Assembly (NCBI GenBank): GCA_903879915.1
Contig: CAIRNJ010000074.1
Span: 1 to 39,746 of the forward strand
Reading direction: 5' to 3'
DNA: 39,746 bases
Source of the DNA: an uncultured Elusimicrobia bacterium
GTDB taxonomy: Bacteria; Elusimicrobiota; Elusimicrobia; Elusimicrobiales; UBA9959
The position numbers and the translations under genes were made by a program. The notes beneath the pieces were generated by a model. That model did not search any database. It had not been told where the DNA came from and saw only the letters and a list, made by a program, of their open reading frames with translations. Shown one piece after another: positions 22,276 to 32,435 of the stretch; within the stretch, counting starts at the first letter, position 1; each line of letters begins with the position of its first letter.

Positions 22276-23469
22276 ATGATAGAAGTTTCCAAAAAATGCA
22301 TAGGCTGCAACAAGTGCGTGCCGGTCTGCCCTTTCGCGGCGATAAACATGGTGGACAAGAAAGCCGTGATGAACGAGGCCTGCACCCTGTGCGGCGTCTG
22401 CGTGCAGGTCTGCCCCGTGCAGGCCATCACGATAACCCGCGAGGAAGCCTCGGCCCGGGACCTGTCCGGCTACAAGGGCGTGTGGGTTTACGTCGAGCTT
22501 AACGAGACCGGCGACCAGCCGCAGGCCAAAAAGATCAAGCAGGTCACGTTCGAGCTGCTGGGCGCCGGCCGTAAGCTGGCCGACGAACTGGGCGAGGACC
22601 TGTGCGCGGTGCTGCTCGCCGACAAGAACCATAATTACGACAAAGAGCTGGGCGCTTACGGGGCCGACAAGGTGTACATGGTGGAGCACGACGAGCTGTT
22701 CGAGTACAACACGGACATCTTTTCCACCGTGATAGTTTCTCTGGTTACCCGGCACAAGCCGTCCGTCATGCTCTACGGCGCCACCATACAGGGCCGCGAC
22801 CTGGCCCCGCGCGTGGCTTCCACGCTGTACGTCGGGCTGACCGCCGACTGCACGGCGCTGGCCATCAAGGACGGCCTGCTGCTGCAGAGCCGGCCCGCCT
22901 TCGGCGGCAATATCATGGCCGACATCCTGGCCCCGAAGTCCAGGCCGCAGATGTCCACCGTGCGCCCCAACGTGATGAAGATGAACGAGCCGGTGCACGG
23001 CCGCGCGGCGCTGGTGGTGCGCGAATCGGCCAAGCTCGACAAAAGCCTGCGCCGCGTGAAGGTGCTGGAGCGCAGGATCTCGCACGACGGCGGCGGCGTG
23101 AGGATAGACAACGCCAATATCATAGTTTCCGGCGGCCGCGGCATGAAGTCCAGGGAGAAGTTCAGGCAGCTGGAGGAGCTCTCGAAGCTGCTGGGCGGCG
23201 TGGTGGGGGCTTCCCGCGCGGCCGTGGACCTGGGCTTCAAGGAAAAAGCCCACCAGGTGGGCCAGAGCGGCACCACCGTTTCGCCCAAACTGTATCTTTC
23301 TTTCGGCATTTCCGGCGCGGTGCAGCATATCGTGGGCATGAAGGCCTCCGACGTGATAATAGCCGTGAACAAGGACGCCGGCGCCCCCATTTTTAACGTG
23401 GCCAAGTACGGCATCGTGGGGGACGCGCACGAGATAGTGCCGAAGCTGATAGAAGCGCTGAAGAAGTAA
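22276..23469 (+). CDS. etfA: Electron-transfer flavoprotein alpha subunit with N-terminal 2[4Fe-4S] ferredoxin
   Basis: 397 residues. The first 60 are a bacterial-type ferredoxin with two C-x2-C-x2-C-x3-C-P clusters (C8, C11, C14, C18 and C36, C39, C42, C46). The rest is EtfA with the FAD-binding region SGGRGMKSREKF, GASRAAVDLGF and GQSGTTVSPKLYLSFGISGA. This architecture is known from CarE, the alpha subunit of caffeyl-CoA reductase of Acetobacterium woodii, and from lactate dehydrogenase ETF, both electron-bifurcating. It supports energy coupling in anaerobic metabolism. AAGGAG before the start. It is followed by an 87-bp gap and then the histidine kinase. Confidence 0.95.
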   Translation: MIEVSKKCIGCNKCVPVCPFAAINMVDKKAVMNEACTLCGVCVQVCPVQAITITREEASARDLSGYKGVWVYVELNETGDQPQAKKIKQVTFELLGAGRKLADELGEDLCAVLLADKNHNYDKELGAYGADKVYMVEHDELFEYNTDIFSTVIVSLVTRHKPSVMLYGATIQGRDLAPRVASTLYVGLTADCTALAIKDGLLLQSRPAFGGNIMADILAPKSRPQMSTVRPNVMKMNEPVHGRAALVVRESAKLDKSLRRVKVLERRISHDGGGVRIDNANIIVSGGRGMKSREKFRQLEELSKLLGGVVGASRAAVDLGFKEKAHQVGQSGTTVSPKLYLSFGISGAVQHIVGMKASDVIIAVNKDAGAPIFNVAKYGIVGDAHEIVPKLIEALKK

Positions 23470-23556
23470 GGAGCGAAGTACGCGGGGTTGGAAGTCCGAG
23501 CGGCAGGCTTCGGGGGCAGCTGACCCCGCGGCCGGGCCTTCGGCCTTGATTATAAC

Positions 23557-25572
23557 GTGACTTTATTGAACCGACTGCTGCTGGTGCTCTTCGGAGCCGG
23601 ACTTATACCCATAGTCCCGGCGGGCTTTTTTCTTTTTTATTACCAGTCCCAGTCCAAGACCAACATAACCGCCCTGCAGCAGAGCGTTTCCCAGATGGCC
23701 GCCCTGATGACGGAGCGGGAAACGCAGGACCTTTCGCGCCGGCTGGAGCGCATGTGGGCGCCGGGCACGAAATACGTCGATCCCGCCAACCTTGAGCGCG
23801 CGCTCAAGGCCAACCCTGAATTCCTTTACATGGCCTTCACCGGGGCCGACGGCCGGGAGGTCCTGAGCGGCGGCGCGCCCGAACTGCGGCGGTTCTTCGG
23901 CTTTCTCGACATCGGAGACACCCGGCTTTTCCGCACGGCCGCCGAGGGCGGGCGCCTCGCCATCGGGCAGTTCGAAATGCTTTACGACATGCCCCTCTGC
24001 CGCATGGTCTACCCGCTGGGCGGCGGCTATTTCGCCTTCGCGGCGGTGAACCTGCGCGACCTGGTGGAGAAGCTGCATTCCCAGCGGCTGGGCGCCACGG
24101 GCGGCCTGCTGCTGGCCGACGCCGAGGGCGGCTCGCTGGCCTTTTCGCGGTCGCTGGAGAAATTCGACCGCCAGGCCGTCAGGAGCATGACGGCCCTCGG
24201 GCCGGTCTTCGAGTTCGAAGGCGCCCGCGGGGTGTACGTGGGCGCGGCGGCGCGGGTGCGCGGCTTCGACCTTTACGCGCTGGCGCTGGAAGAGCGCGCC
24301 GAGGCGTTCTCCGGCATCAACCGCATTATCTGGCTGATGGCCTTCCTGCTGCTGGGCGTGGCCACGGCTTTCTATTTCTCGGCGCTGGCCTTCACCCGCA
24401 GCCTGGCGGCGCCGGTGGGCGCGCTGCTGGCGGGGGCCGCCCGGGTGTCCGGCGGCGATTTCAGGACGGCGGTGGCCGGCGGCGCGCAATTCTCCGAACT
24501 CTCCGAGCTGATAACGGCCTTCAACTCCATGATGCGCGAGGTGGAGCGCTACCACGGCATCCAGGTGGAGAAGGTGTTCGAGGAAAAACAGAAGCTCGAA
24601 CTGCTGGTAAGCCTGATCCACGACGCGATCATCCTCTGCGATTTCCGCGGCGAGCTGCTTTACGCCAACGCCGCCGCCGAGGTGCTGCTGGGAGTGAACG
24701 AGCCCCAGGCGCCGAAAGGCCCCACGCTGCGCCGGAAGGTGGCCGACCTGGTCTATCTGAAGTCCGAGGCCGGCGACGGCGTCATAGGGTACGATACTCC
24801 CGCGGGTAAAAAATATTTCCAGGTGAACCTGCAGACGCTGGCCGCCAAAACCCAGCGCCCGGCCGTGTTCATGGTGCTGCGCGACGTTACGCTGGAGCGG
24901 GAAGTGCAGAAGGTCAAGGAAGAGTTCTTCCATTCCGTGGCGCACGACCTGCGCGCGCCGCTGCTTACCATGCAGGGCTATATCAACCTCCTCGAGCGCG
25001 AGTTCGCGCCCGGCGCCAAGCAGGCCGGCTACGTGAACAGCGTGCGCGCTTCCAGCGACCGGCTGTTCAAGATGCTGGAGAACATACTGGATATCTCAAG
25101 GATGGAGGCCGGCCATCTGAAGCCCGACCTGCGCAAGCTCAACGCCGCCGAATTCCTCGCCGCCTCCGCCGAAAGCTTCAGGGCGCTGTTCGAGGAGAAA
25201 GGCGTGGCGCTGAACGTGGACGCCGCCGGCGCCGGCGCGGCCGAGTTCTCGGCCGATTCAGCTTTGCTGCGCAGGGTGATGGAGAACCTGCTTTCCAACG
25301 CCTGGAAGTTCACGCCGCCGGGCGGCAGCGTTACCGCTTCGGCCCGGGCGGAGAACGGCGGCGTGGTATTCACCGTGGCGGATACCGGCCCCGGCATACC
25401 GCCGGACCAGCTGGAAGCGGTCTTCGAGCGGTACAAGCGCCTTAAGACGGGCGAGGGCGAGGCCGGCTTCGGCCTGGGCCTGGCCATAGCGCGCAAGATC
25501 GTGCAGCTGCACGGCGGGCAGATCTGGGCGGAAGGCGGGCCCGGCGGAGTGTTTAAATTTTCGGTGAAATGA
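23557..25572 (+). CDS. Membrane-bound sensor histidine kinase (HAMP-PAS-HisKA-HATPase)
   Basis: 671 residues from a GTG start with no strong ribosome site, so the start is uncertain. Order: TM1 (about 5-29), periplasmic sensor region (30-255), TM2 (256-278), HAMP (279-332), PAS (345-445), HisKA with phospho-acceptor H463 in SVAHDLRAP, HATPase with N-box ENLLSNAWKFTPPGG, G1 DTGPGIPPDQ and G2 GFGLGLAIA. It autophosphorylates and passes phosphate to a response regulator. No response regulator gene lies nearby, so it is an orphan kinase. The periplasmic part is not a family I recognise; a Cache-like sensor is possible. Its link to histidine use is only positional. Confidence 0.92.
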   Translation: MTLLNRLLLVLFGAGLIPIVPAGFFLFYYQSQSKTNITALQQSVSQMAALMTERETQDLSRRLERMWAPGTKYVDPANLERALKANPEFLYMAFTGADGREVLSGGAPELRRFFGFLDIGDTRLFRTAAEGGRLAIGQFEMLYDMPLCRMVYPLGGGYFAFAAVNLRDLVEKLHSQRLGATGGLLLADAEGGSLAFSRSLEKFDRQAVRSMTALGPVFEFEGARGVYVGAAARVRGFDLYALALEERAEAFSGINRIIWLMAFLLLGVATAFYFSALAFTRSLAAPVGALLAGAARVSGGDFRTAVAGGAQFSELSELITAFNSMMREVERYHGIQVEKVFEEKQKLELLVSLIHDAIILCDFRGELLYANAAAEVLLGVNEPQAPKGPTLRRKVADLVYLKSEAGDGVIGYDTPAGKKYFQVNLQTLAAKTQRPAVFMVLRDVTLEREVQKVKEEFFHSVAHDLRAPLLTMQGYINLLEREFAPGAKQAGYVNSVRASSDRLFKMLENILDISRMEAGHLKPDLRKLNAAEFLAASAESFRALFEEKGVALNVDAAGAGAAEFSADSALLRRVMENLLSNAWKFTPPGGSVTASARAENGGVVFTVADTGPGIPPDQLEAVFERYKRLKTGEGEAGFGLGLAIARKIVQLHGGQIWAEGGPGGVFKFSVK

Positions 25573-25627
25573 ACGGCGGCGGGGGAACCCGTCCGTTCCG
25601 ACCGGCATAAAAGGGGTGTGGCTGATT

Positions 25628-27847
25628 ATGGCGACTAAAATAAAAACCGCGTCTTCGCGCAGCAAGGGGCTGGTGATCGGCATAGCGCTTTTTTCTGTTA
25701 TCTGGCTCCTGTTCGCCGTTTTTCTGCCTTCTACCCAGAGGCTGAACTATATCTGGGATAATTTCGTCCTGAACCTGCCCGGCAAGCTTTACTCGGCCGC
25801 CTTCTTCATTACCGAAAAGGACAGGGGCGCCGATTATATGGGCAACACCTATTCTTTCGGTGAATATATCACGAAACCGGCCAACCCGAAGATACTCATC
25901 TGCGCCATAGACGACCTTACCCTTGAGGAATACGGCTGGCCCATCCCGCGCAGCTATTACGGCGATATCATAGAAAAACTTAACAAGTACGGCGCCAAGG
26001 GAATAGTTTTCGATATTATAATTTCCAAGAGCAAGCGGGATAAGGACGCCGACAACAGCCGCTTCGTCGCCGCCGTGGCCAAAGCCGGCAATGTGGCGAA
26101 CCTTGTTACCAAGGGGACCGGTTCCGAGGCGGTCATCTACCCCATTAAAGGCCTGTCCGCGGCCAGCGCCATCATGGCCCAGCCGAACGTGGACGCCGGC
26201 CTGGACGCGGACGGGCAGATCCGGCGCTATATGCCTTTCTGGGGGATCTTCCCTCCTTTGCCCGCTCTGCTGGGGTACGAAGGCGAAAAATTCATCACCT
26301 ACGGCCAGACCGAGCTTAAGACCACGGCGCTGGGCCGCGAATTCCCGGAGCTTGCTATCCCCTCCATAGGCATCGCCGGCTACGCGTTCTATTCCGGCAA
26401 ACACCTTTCCCAGCTGTTCTACGAGTACCGGTACGGAAAAATACTGAACTACAGGAATTTCGTGTCGTGGAAGAAGCATCCCGGCTGGGATAAAGATCCC
26501 GCCTTCGTGGGCCTGGGCAGTTTCCGGCATGTTTCCTTCGCGGACATCCTCAGCGGGCGGCTCAGCAAGGAGGAGAAAGAGGCTTTAAAAGGCGGCATAG
26601 TGCTGATAGGTTCCACGGCCATGGGGGCCTACGACCATTCCCCCAGCCCTTTCTGCGGGCAATTCCCGGGCGTGGAGGTGCACGCCACCTTCGTGGACAA
26701 CGCCATAGCCGGCGATTTTCACACTCCCGTTCCTACCGCGCTGGTAGTGCTGCTGGTGCTGCTGCTGCCCTGGCTGCCGGTGGTGCTGCGCAAATATTCC
26801 CTGGCCCTGCTGGTCTCGGTCTGTTCCGGGGTGCTGCTGGCGCTGGCCGTCGTCTACGTAGTGCTGCTGGCCAATTGCCTGCTGCTGCCTTTCGCTACCA
26901 TCTCCATAGCGCTGCTGCTGCCTTTCGCCTACATAACGGTGGACAAGGGCCTGGCCGAGGGCCGCGAGAAGAAGTGGATCAAGAATACCTTCGGGCAGTA
27001 CCTGTCGCCCAAGGTGGTGGACCTCATCACCAAGGACCCGTCCAAGCTGTCCCTGGGCGGCGAGAAGCGCGACATGACGGCTTTCTTCCTGGACCTGGCG
27101 GGCTTTACGACCATGTCCGAAAAGCTGTCGCCCGAAGAGCTGACCGCCATGCTGGTAGAGTACCTGTCGGCCTTTACCGACGTGATCCTGAAGTACGACG
27201 GCACGGTGGACAAGTACATCGGCGACTGCATAGTGGCCTTCTGGAACGCGCCGCTGGACCAGGCCGACCACCGCAAGCTGGGCGTGCTGGCGGCCATAGA
27301 CTGCCAGAAGGAGATGACGCGCCTCAACGAGTCGCTGACGCAGTTCACGATAAAGCCGAAATGCCGCGTGGGCGTGAACTCCGGCCCGATGGTAGTGGGC
27401 AACATGGGCTCGCGCACCAGGCTTTCCTACACGGTGATGGGCGACTCGGTGAACATGGCCTCGCGCATGGAAGGCGCTAATAAGTTCTTCGCCTCCAAGA
27501 TCATGACCAGCGAGGCCACTTTCGGGGACCTGAAGGAGTTCTTCGATTACCGCTACCTGGGCAGCATCCGGGTGGTGGGAAAGCTCATCCCGGTGAAGGT
27601 GTACGAGCCTTTCGCGCGCAAGGGGGAAGCCACGGCGGACGTGCAGGCCATGCTCAGGCATTACGAGGCCGGCATGGAAAAGTTCTACGCCGGGGATTAC
27701 GCCGGCTCGCTGCCTGATTTCAAGGCCGCGCTGGCGGCCCGCCCGGGCGACGGGCCCTCGCAGTACTACATTGATACGGCCGAGCAATATATCAAGGAAC
27801 CGCCGAAAGATTGGGACCAGTCCTTCAATCTTACGTCAAAGGGCTAA
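25628..27847 (+). CDS. CHASE2-domain adenylate/guanylate cyclase (class III)
   Basis: 739 residues from ATG 25628, with AAGGGG 11 bp ahead. TM1 (about 14-33), a large extracytoplasmic CHASE2 sensor (about 40-350, with the KILICAIDDLTLEEYGWPIP start typical of CHASE2), three further TM helices (370-438), a class III cyclase (about 478-665) and a C-terminal TPR-like helix pair. Metal-binding Asp residues lie in FFLDLAGFT and DKYIGDCIVAFW. Substrate specificity is read as ATP from the Lys before the IGD and MGDSVNMASRME, but is not certain. It makes cAMP in response to an unknown outside signal. It lies between the kinase and the DUF3307 gene. Confidence 0.92.
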   Translation: MATKIKTASSRSKGLVIGIALFSVIWLLFAVFLPSTQRLNYIWDNFVLNLPGKLYSAAFFITEKDRGADYMGNTYSFGEYITKPANPKILICAIDDLTLEEYGWPIPRSYYGDIIEKLNKYGAKGIVFDIIISKSKRDKDADNSRFVAAVAKAGNVANLVTKGTGSEAVIYPIKGLSAASAIMAQPNVDAGLDADGQIRRYMPFWGIFPPLPALLGYEGEKFITYGQTELKTTALGREFPELAIPSIGIAGYAFYSGKHLSQLFYEYRYGKILNYRNFVSWKKHPGWDKDPAFVGLGSFRHVSFADILSGRLSKEEKEALKGGIVLIGSTAMGAYDHSPSPFCGQFPGVEVHATFVDNAIAGDFHTPVPTALVVLLVLLLPWLPVVLRKYSLALLVSVCSGVLLALAVVYVVLLANCLLLPFATISIALLLPFAYITVDKGLAEGREKKWIKNTFGQYLSPKVVDLITKDPSKLSLGGEKRDMTAFFLDLAGFTTMSEKLSPEELTAMLVEYLSAFTDVILKYDGTVDKYIGDCIVAFWNAPLDQADHRKLGVLAAIDCQKEMTRLNESLTQFTIKPKCRVGVNSGPMVVGNMGSRTRLSYTVMGDSVNMASRMEGANKFFASKIMTSEATFGDLKEFFDYRYLGSIRVVGKLIPVKVYEPFARKGEATADVQAMLRHYEAGMEKFYAGDYAGSLPDFKAALAARPGDGPSQYYIDTAEQYIKEPPKDWDQSFNLTSKG

Positions 27848-27849
27848 TA

Positions 27850-28569
27850 ATGATAATACTCTGGAGAATGTTCCTGTCGCACCTGCTGGCGGATTTCACG
27901 CTGCAGTTCGACGTGGTGAACCGCATGAAGCGCAAGAACGTGTGGGGGATGCTCGTGCATTGCTTCACGCATTTCTTCGTGTCCGTCGCGCTGACCTCCC
28001 AGTTCCTGAACCAGACCTGGGTCACCATAGGGCACTATCCCGTAAGCGGGTGGGGCTCGCTGGTAATAATGCTGGTGCTGCACTTCGTCATAGACCAGCT
28101 GCGCGTTTTCGGCATGAAGCGGATGCGTTTCAAGGACGGCACCGTGAGCTTCCTCGCGGACCAGTTCCTGCATCTGTTCGTGCTGTTCATGGTCTCGCCC
28201 ATCGACTTCCCCGGCGGGGATTCCTTCCTGGCCGAAAAATGGACCGCGATAGCGTGCATGTTCGTGCTGGTCACGCATGTCTCCACCGTGCTGATCTATT
28301 TCGTGGAGAAGGAGATCTTCGGCAAGGATTTCCCCACTTTCGACGAGAAATATTTCCTGATGTTCGAGCGCCTGGTGCTGTGGGCCTTCTTTTTCGTCGG
28401 CGGCTGCTGGTGGCTGCCGGTCACCGCGCTCTGGCTGGCGCAGCTGTTCTACGTGCGCAAAAAGCGCATCATAGACCTGTCCACCGTCAATATTTCGCTC
28501 AGCCTGGCGATAACGCTGGCGCTGGGCCTGTGGACGAGATATATCTATTACGGTTCCCTGTGCTGGTAG
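27850..28569 (+). CDS. DUF3307-family integral membrane protein
   Basis: 239 residues from ATG 27850, 3 bp after the cyclase stop, so coupled translation is likely. N-terminal LWRMFLSHLLADFTLQ and MKRKNVWGMLVHCFTHFF are typical of DUF3307, a family of multi-pass proteins of unknown function. The second half carries at least four hydrophobic helices. Family members often sit beside regulatory or stress genes, but their role is not known. It could be a partner of the cyclase. Confidence 0.82.
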   Translation: MIILWRMFLSHLLADFTLQFDVVNRMKRKNVWGMLVHCFTHFFVSVALTSQFLNQTWVTIGHYPVSGWGSLVIMLVLHFVIDQLRVFGMKRMRFKDGTVSFLADQFLHLFVLFMVSPIDFPGGDSFLAEKWTAIACMFVLVTHVSTVLIYFVEKEIFGKDFPTFDEKYFLMFERLVLWAFFFVGGCWWLPVTALWLAQLFYVRKKRIIDLSTVNISLSLAITLALGLWTRYIYYGSLCW

Positions 28570-28585
28570 CCGCGGCGCGAGCAAC

Positions 28586-29185
28586 ATGAACGACACCCTT
28601 GAAAGAGCGAAGCTGGACGAGGCGGTGTTCACTTTTATCGACGTAGAGACTACGGGGCTTTCGCCGCGCACCGCCCGCGTCTGCGAAGTGGCCGCCATAA
28701 GCTTCCGGGGCGGGGAAAGGCTGGGCACGCTGGCCGAACTGGTGAACCCGGGCTGCCCGATACCGCCCGAATGCACGCGCGTGCACGGCATCACCGACGC
28801 CATGGTGAAGGATTCGCCGGCTTTCGGGGCCGCGGCCCCGCGGCTGCTGGCCATGCTGGAAAATTCCGTGCTGGTGGCGCACAACGCCGAGTTCGACATG
28901 GCTTTCCTCCGGATGGAACTGGAACGGATAGGCCTCAGGCTGCCGGCCGTGCCGGTGCTGGATACGCTGGCCATAGCCAGGAAAGAATGGAAGTTCAAGA
29001 GCAACCGGCTGGGCAACATAGCCGCCGAGCTCGGCATCCCCAACGAGAACTGGCACCGCGCGCTGAGCGACGTGGAGATGACGCGGAAGATCTTCGAACG
29101 TTTCATAGAGGCTTTCAAGCGGGCCGGAGCGGTCACTTTGAACGATATCTTAAAGGACAAAAAATATGCTGAAAAAAAGTTTTAA
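28586..29185 (+). CDS. DnaQ-like 3'-5' exonuclease
   Basis: 199 residues, a single DEDDh exonuclease domain. Motifs: Exo I FTFIDVETTGL (Asp, Glu), Exo II VAHNAEFDMAFL (Asp), Exo III HRALSDVEM (His, Asp). It removes nucleotides from DNA 3' ends, as the DNA polymerase III epsilon proofreading subunit does, or acts in RNA turnover like RNase T. The length, about 200, matches stand-alone DnaQ homologues rather than the PolC fusion. Its last 20 bp overlap the HutH start in another frame. Nothing ties it to histidine metabolism except position. Confidence 0.9.
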   Translation: MNDTLERAKLDEAVFTFIDVETTGLSPRTARVCEVAAISFRGGERLGTLAELVNPGCPIPPECTRVHGITDAMVKDSPAFGAAAPRLLAMLENSVLVAHNAEFDMAFLRMELERIGLRLPAVPVLDTLAIARKEWKFKSNRLGNIAAELGIPNENWHRALSDVEMTRKIFERFIEAFKRAGAVTLNDILKDKKYAEKKF

Positions 29186-30683
29186 CCTCGGAACGGCGCC
29201 GCGCATAGAGGATTTCGCCGAAGTTTCCTACGGCTACAGGAAAGTGGCCGTGCCGCCCCGCGCGCTGAAGCTGGTGGCCGCGCGCCGCCGCCGCCTGGAG
29301 GCCCTGCTGGCCGGGGACCGCGTGATGTACGGCATCAACACCGGCTTCGGCGAGCTGGCCAGCCAGCGCGTTTCCGCCGAGAACCTCAAGGCCCTGCAGG
29401 TGAACCTGATACGCAGCCACGCCTGCGGCGTGGGCGAGCCGCTGGAGGACGCCGAGGCCGTGGGCCTGATGTTCGCGCGCGTCAACGAGCTGGCCATGGG
29501 CAACTCGGGCGTGCGCCCGGTGATCATCAAGAAACTTGCCGAATTCATCAACAAGGGCATAATCCCTTTTATTCCTTCCAAAGGCTCCGTAGGGGCCAGC
29601 GGCGACCTTGCCCCGTCGGCGCATATGGCGCTGGTGCTGATAGGCGAGGGCATGGCCCGGCGTATCGGCGACGATAACTGGAAGCCGGCCTCCGCGGTGC
29701 TGAAAAAAGCCGGCATCAGGCCCGTAGAGCTGGCCGAGAAAGAAGGCCTGGCCCTGATAAACGGCACCCAGGCCATGAAAGCCGTTGGGGGCCTCGCGCT
29801 GTTCGAGGCGATGAACCTTTTTTCGTCGTCGGTGATGGCCGGCGCCATGAGCCTGGAGGCGCTGAAAGGCACGCCCGGGGCTTTCGACCGCCGCATACAC
29901 GCGCTGAAGCCGCATCCCGGCCAGGTGGAGGTGGCGGCCAAACTGGAAGCGCTGCTCAAAGGCAGCAAGATACGCGCCTCGCACCGCAGCGCCGACAAGC
30001 GGGTGCAGGACCCCTATTCGCTGCGCTGCATGCCGCAGGTGCTGGGAGCGGTGCAGGACACGCTGGAACACGCCCTGGCCGTTTTCGAGACGGAGCTCGC
30101 TTCGGTGACGGATAATCCGCTGGTGGTCAGCTCCGGCGCGGGCGGCGGCATAGACGTGGTCTCCGGCGGCAATTTCCACGGCCAGGCCGTGGCTTTCGCG
30201 GCCGACTTCGCGGCCATAGCCGTTACCGCCCTGGGCAATATCTCCGAGCGGCGCATAGCCCAGCTGGTCAGCGATTTCAAGATCCTGCCGCCTTTCCTGG
30301 CCCGCAACCCGGGGCTGGAATCCGGCTTCATGATAGCGCACGTGACGGCGGCCGCGCTGTGCAACGAGAACAAGATCCTCAGCCACCCCGCCAGTTCGGA
30401 TTCCATCTCCACCTCGGCCAACAAAGAGGATTTCGTGAGCATGGGCATGAACGCCGCGCTGAAGCTGAGCACCGTGGTGAGGAACGTCGCCAGGATCACG
30501 GCCATAGAGCTGATGGCCGCCGGAGAAGGCGTGGAATTCCACCGCCCGTTGAAGTCCAGCAAAGCGCTGGAAGCGGCGCTGGCGGGCCTGCGGAAGATCT
30601 CCCCTGCCTTCAAGGGCGACGAGGTTTTCTCGGACCGCATAGAGAACGTGGCCGAAGCCGTTTTGACGGGATATTTTCTTTGA
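29166..30683 (+). CDS. hutH: Histidine ammonia-lyase
   Basis: 505 residues. It converts L-histidine to trans-urocanate and ammonia. The MIO cofactor triad is A144-S145-G146 in [13 protein letters not shown]; the substrate-binding Tyr is Y55 in MYGINTGFG. Later segments [19 protein letters not shown] and GGNFHGQ are typical. The start overlaps the preceding exonuclease by 20 bp, with no strong ribosome site visible, so re-initiation or coupling may set its level. It is the first enzyme of the pathway, although it lies after ftcD. Confidence 0.96.
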   Translation: MLKKSFNLGTAPRIEDFAEVSYGYRKVAVPPRALKLVAARRRRLEALLAGDRVMYGINTGFGELASQRVSAENLKALQVNLIRSHACGVGEPLEDAEAVGLMFARVNELAMGNSGVRPVIIKKLAEFINKGIIPFIPSKGSVGASGDLAPSAHMALVLIGEGMARRIGDDNWKPASAVLKKAGIRPVELAEKEGLALINGTQAMKAVGGLALFEAMNLFSSSVMAGAMSLEALKGTPGAFDRRIHALKPHPGQVEVAAKLEALLKGSKIRASHRSADKRVQDPYSLRCMPQVLGAVQDTLEHALAVFETELASVTDNPLVVSSGAGGGIDVVSGGNFHGQAVAFAADFAAIAVTALGNISERRIAQLVSDFKILPPFLARNPGLESGFMIAHVTAAALCNENKILSHPASSDSISTSANKEDFVSMGMNAALKLSTVVRNVARITAIELMAAGEGVEFHRPLKSSKALEAALAGLRKISPAFKGDEVFSDRIENVAEAVLTGYFL

Positions 30684-30700
30684 GCGACGGAGGATATTCA

Positions 30701-32359
30701 ATGAATTCAGCCGGAACTGACATACGGGCGCCGCGCGGCAACAAGCTTTCATGCAAGGGCTGGCAGCAGGAAGCCGCCCTGCGCATGCTGATGAACAACC
30801 TGGACCCCGAAGTGGCCGAGCGGCCGGAGGACCTTATAGTTTACGGCGGGCGCGGCAAGGCCGCCCGCAACTGGGACTGCTATAACGCGATAGTTTCTTC
30901 GCTGCGCGGGCTGGAGAACGACGAGACGCTGCTGGTGCAGTCCGGCAAGCCCGTCGGTATCCTGCGCACGCACGAGCACAGCCCGCGCGTGATCATAGCC
31001 AACTCCAACCTGGTAGGCAACTGGGCCAACTGGGAGGTTTTCGACGAGCTGGAGAAGAAAGGCCTGATGATGTACGGCCAGATGACGGCCGGCTCCTGGA
31101 TCTATATCGGCACGCAGGGCATACTGCAGGGCACTTACGAAACCTTCGCCGCCTGCGCGCGCAAGCATTTCAAGAGCGACCTGGCCGGCAGGCTCGTGGT
31201 CACCGGGGGCTTGGGCGGCATGGGCGGCGCCCAGCCGCTGGCCGTCACGATGAACGGCGGCGTGGCCATAGTGATAGAGGCCGACGAGACGCGCATACGC
31301 AAGCGCCTGGAGACCGCCTACGTGGACACGATGGCCCGCAGCCTCGACGAGGCGCTGATCATGGCGCAGAAGGCCCTGAAGGCCGGGGAGCCGCTTTCGA
31401 TAGGCCTGCTGGGCAACTGCGCCGAAGTGCTGCCCGAGATGGCGCGGCGCGGCGTGAAGATAGACGTGCTGACCGACCAGACCTCCGCGCACGACCCGCT
31501 GAAAGGCTATATCCCCAAAGGCTACAGCGTTAAGGCGGCCGACGAACTGCGCCGCAAAGACCCCAAAAAATATCTGAAACTTTCCATGGAGTCCATCGCC
31601 ATTCACGTAGAGGCCATGCTGAAGCTGCAGAAGGCCGGCGCCGTCACTTTCGACTACGGCAATAATATCCGTACGATGGCCTTCAAGCAGGGCGTAAAAA
31701 AAGCCTACGACTTCCCCGGCTTCGTGCCGGCCTACATCCGCGACCTGTTCTGCGAGGGTAAAGGGCCTTTCCGGTGGGCGGCGCTGTCGGGCGACCCGAA
31801 GGATATAGCCGTTACGGACAAGCTGGTGCTGGACCTGTTCCCCAGGGACGAACACCTGCGGCGCTGGATGGATATGGCCACGAAAAAAGTGAAGTTCCAG
31901 GGCCTGCCTTCCCGCATCTGCTGGCTGGGCTACGGCGAGCGGCACCTGATGGGCATGCGCATTAACGACCTGGTAAAGAAGGGGAAGATCTCAGCGCCCG
32001 TCGTGATAGGCCGCGACCACCTGGATTCGGGCTCGGTGGCGAGCCCCTTCCGCGAAACGGAATCTATGAAGGACGGCTCCGACGCGATAGCCGACTGGCC
32101 TATCCTTAACGCGCTGATCAACACGGCTTCCGGCGCCAGCTGGGTGTCTTTTCACCACGGCGGCGGAGTGGGCATGGGCTATTCGCTGCACGCCGGGCAG
32201 GTAACGGTGGCCGACGGCACGAAGGAGATGGGCCTGCGCCTGGAGCGCGTGCTCACCAACGATCCCGCCATGGGCGTGCTGCGCCACGCCGACGCGGGCT
32301 ACAAGATAGCCTCGGATTTCGCCAAGAAGAAAGGCGTGAAGATACCGATGATGAAGTGA
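30701..32359 (+). CDS. hutU: Urocanate hydratase
   Basis: 552 residues from ATG 30701, with GGAGG 7 bp ahead; the open frame extends upstream through HutH and is rejected. It hydrates urocanate to imidazolone propionate using bound NAD+. Signature segments are [28 protein letters not shown] and [19 protein letters not shown], and the length is normal for the family. It directly follows hutH by 17 bp. A cluster of 7-bp repeats fills the gap behind it. Confidence 0.96.
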   Translation: MNSAGTDIRAPRGNKLSCKGWQQEAALRMLMNNLDPEVAERPEDLIVYGGRGKAARNWDCYNAIVSSLRGLENDETLLVQSGKPVGILRTHEHSPRVIIANSNLVGNWANWEVFDELEKKGLMMYGQMTAGSWIYIGTQGILQGTYETFAACARKHFKSDLAGRLVVTGGLGGMGGAQPLAVTMNGGVAIVIEADETRIRKRLETAYVDTMARSLDEALIMAQKALKAGEPLSIGLLGNCAEVLPEMARRGVKIDVLTDQTSAHDPLKGYIPKGYSVKAADELRRKDPKKYLKLSMESIAIHVEAMLKLQKAGAVTFDYGNNIRTMAFKQGVKKAYDFPGFVPAYIRDLFCEGKGPFRWAALSGDPKDIAVTDKLVLDLFPRDEHLRRWMDMATKKVKFQGLPSRICWLGYGERHLMGMRINDLVKKGKISAPVVIGRDHLDSGSVASPFRETESMKDGSDAIADWPILNALINTASGASWVSFHHGGGVGMGYSLHAGQVTVADGTKEMGLRLERVLTNDPAMGVLRHADAGYKIASDFAKKKGVKIPMMK

Positions 32360-32360
32360 A

Positions 32361-32388
32361 AGTCGGGGGTCGGTGGTCGGGAGTCTGA
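32361..32388. repeat. Degenerate 7-bp tandem repeats between hutU and yajQ
   Basis: Units AGTCGGG, GGTCGGT, GGTCGGG, AGTCTGA directly after the hutU stop. Same consensus and orientation as 4895 and 7752, showing the repeat family is not confined to the microcompartment operon. Confidence 0.7.
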
Positions 32389-32435
32389 AGAAAATAACTC
32401 CCGGGCAGCTAAATAAATCCTGGAGGATATGAATT

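Noticed and set aside
30359-30700. Longer N-terminus for urocanate hydratase
   Set aside because: The upstream extension lies inside HutH in another frame. The ATG at 30701 has GGAGG ahead of it and matches the usual family length.
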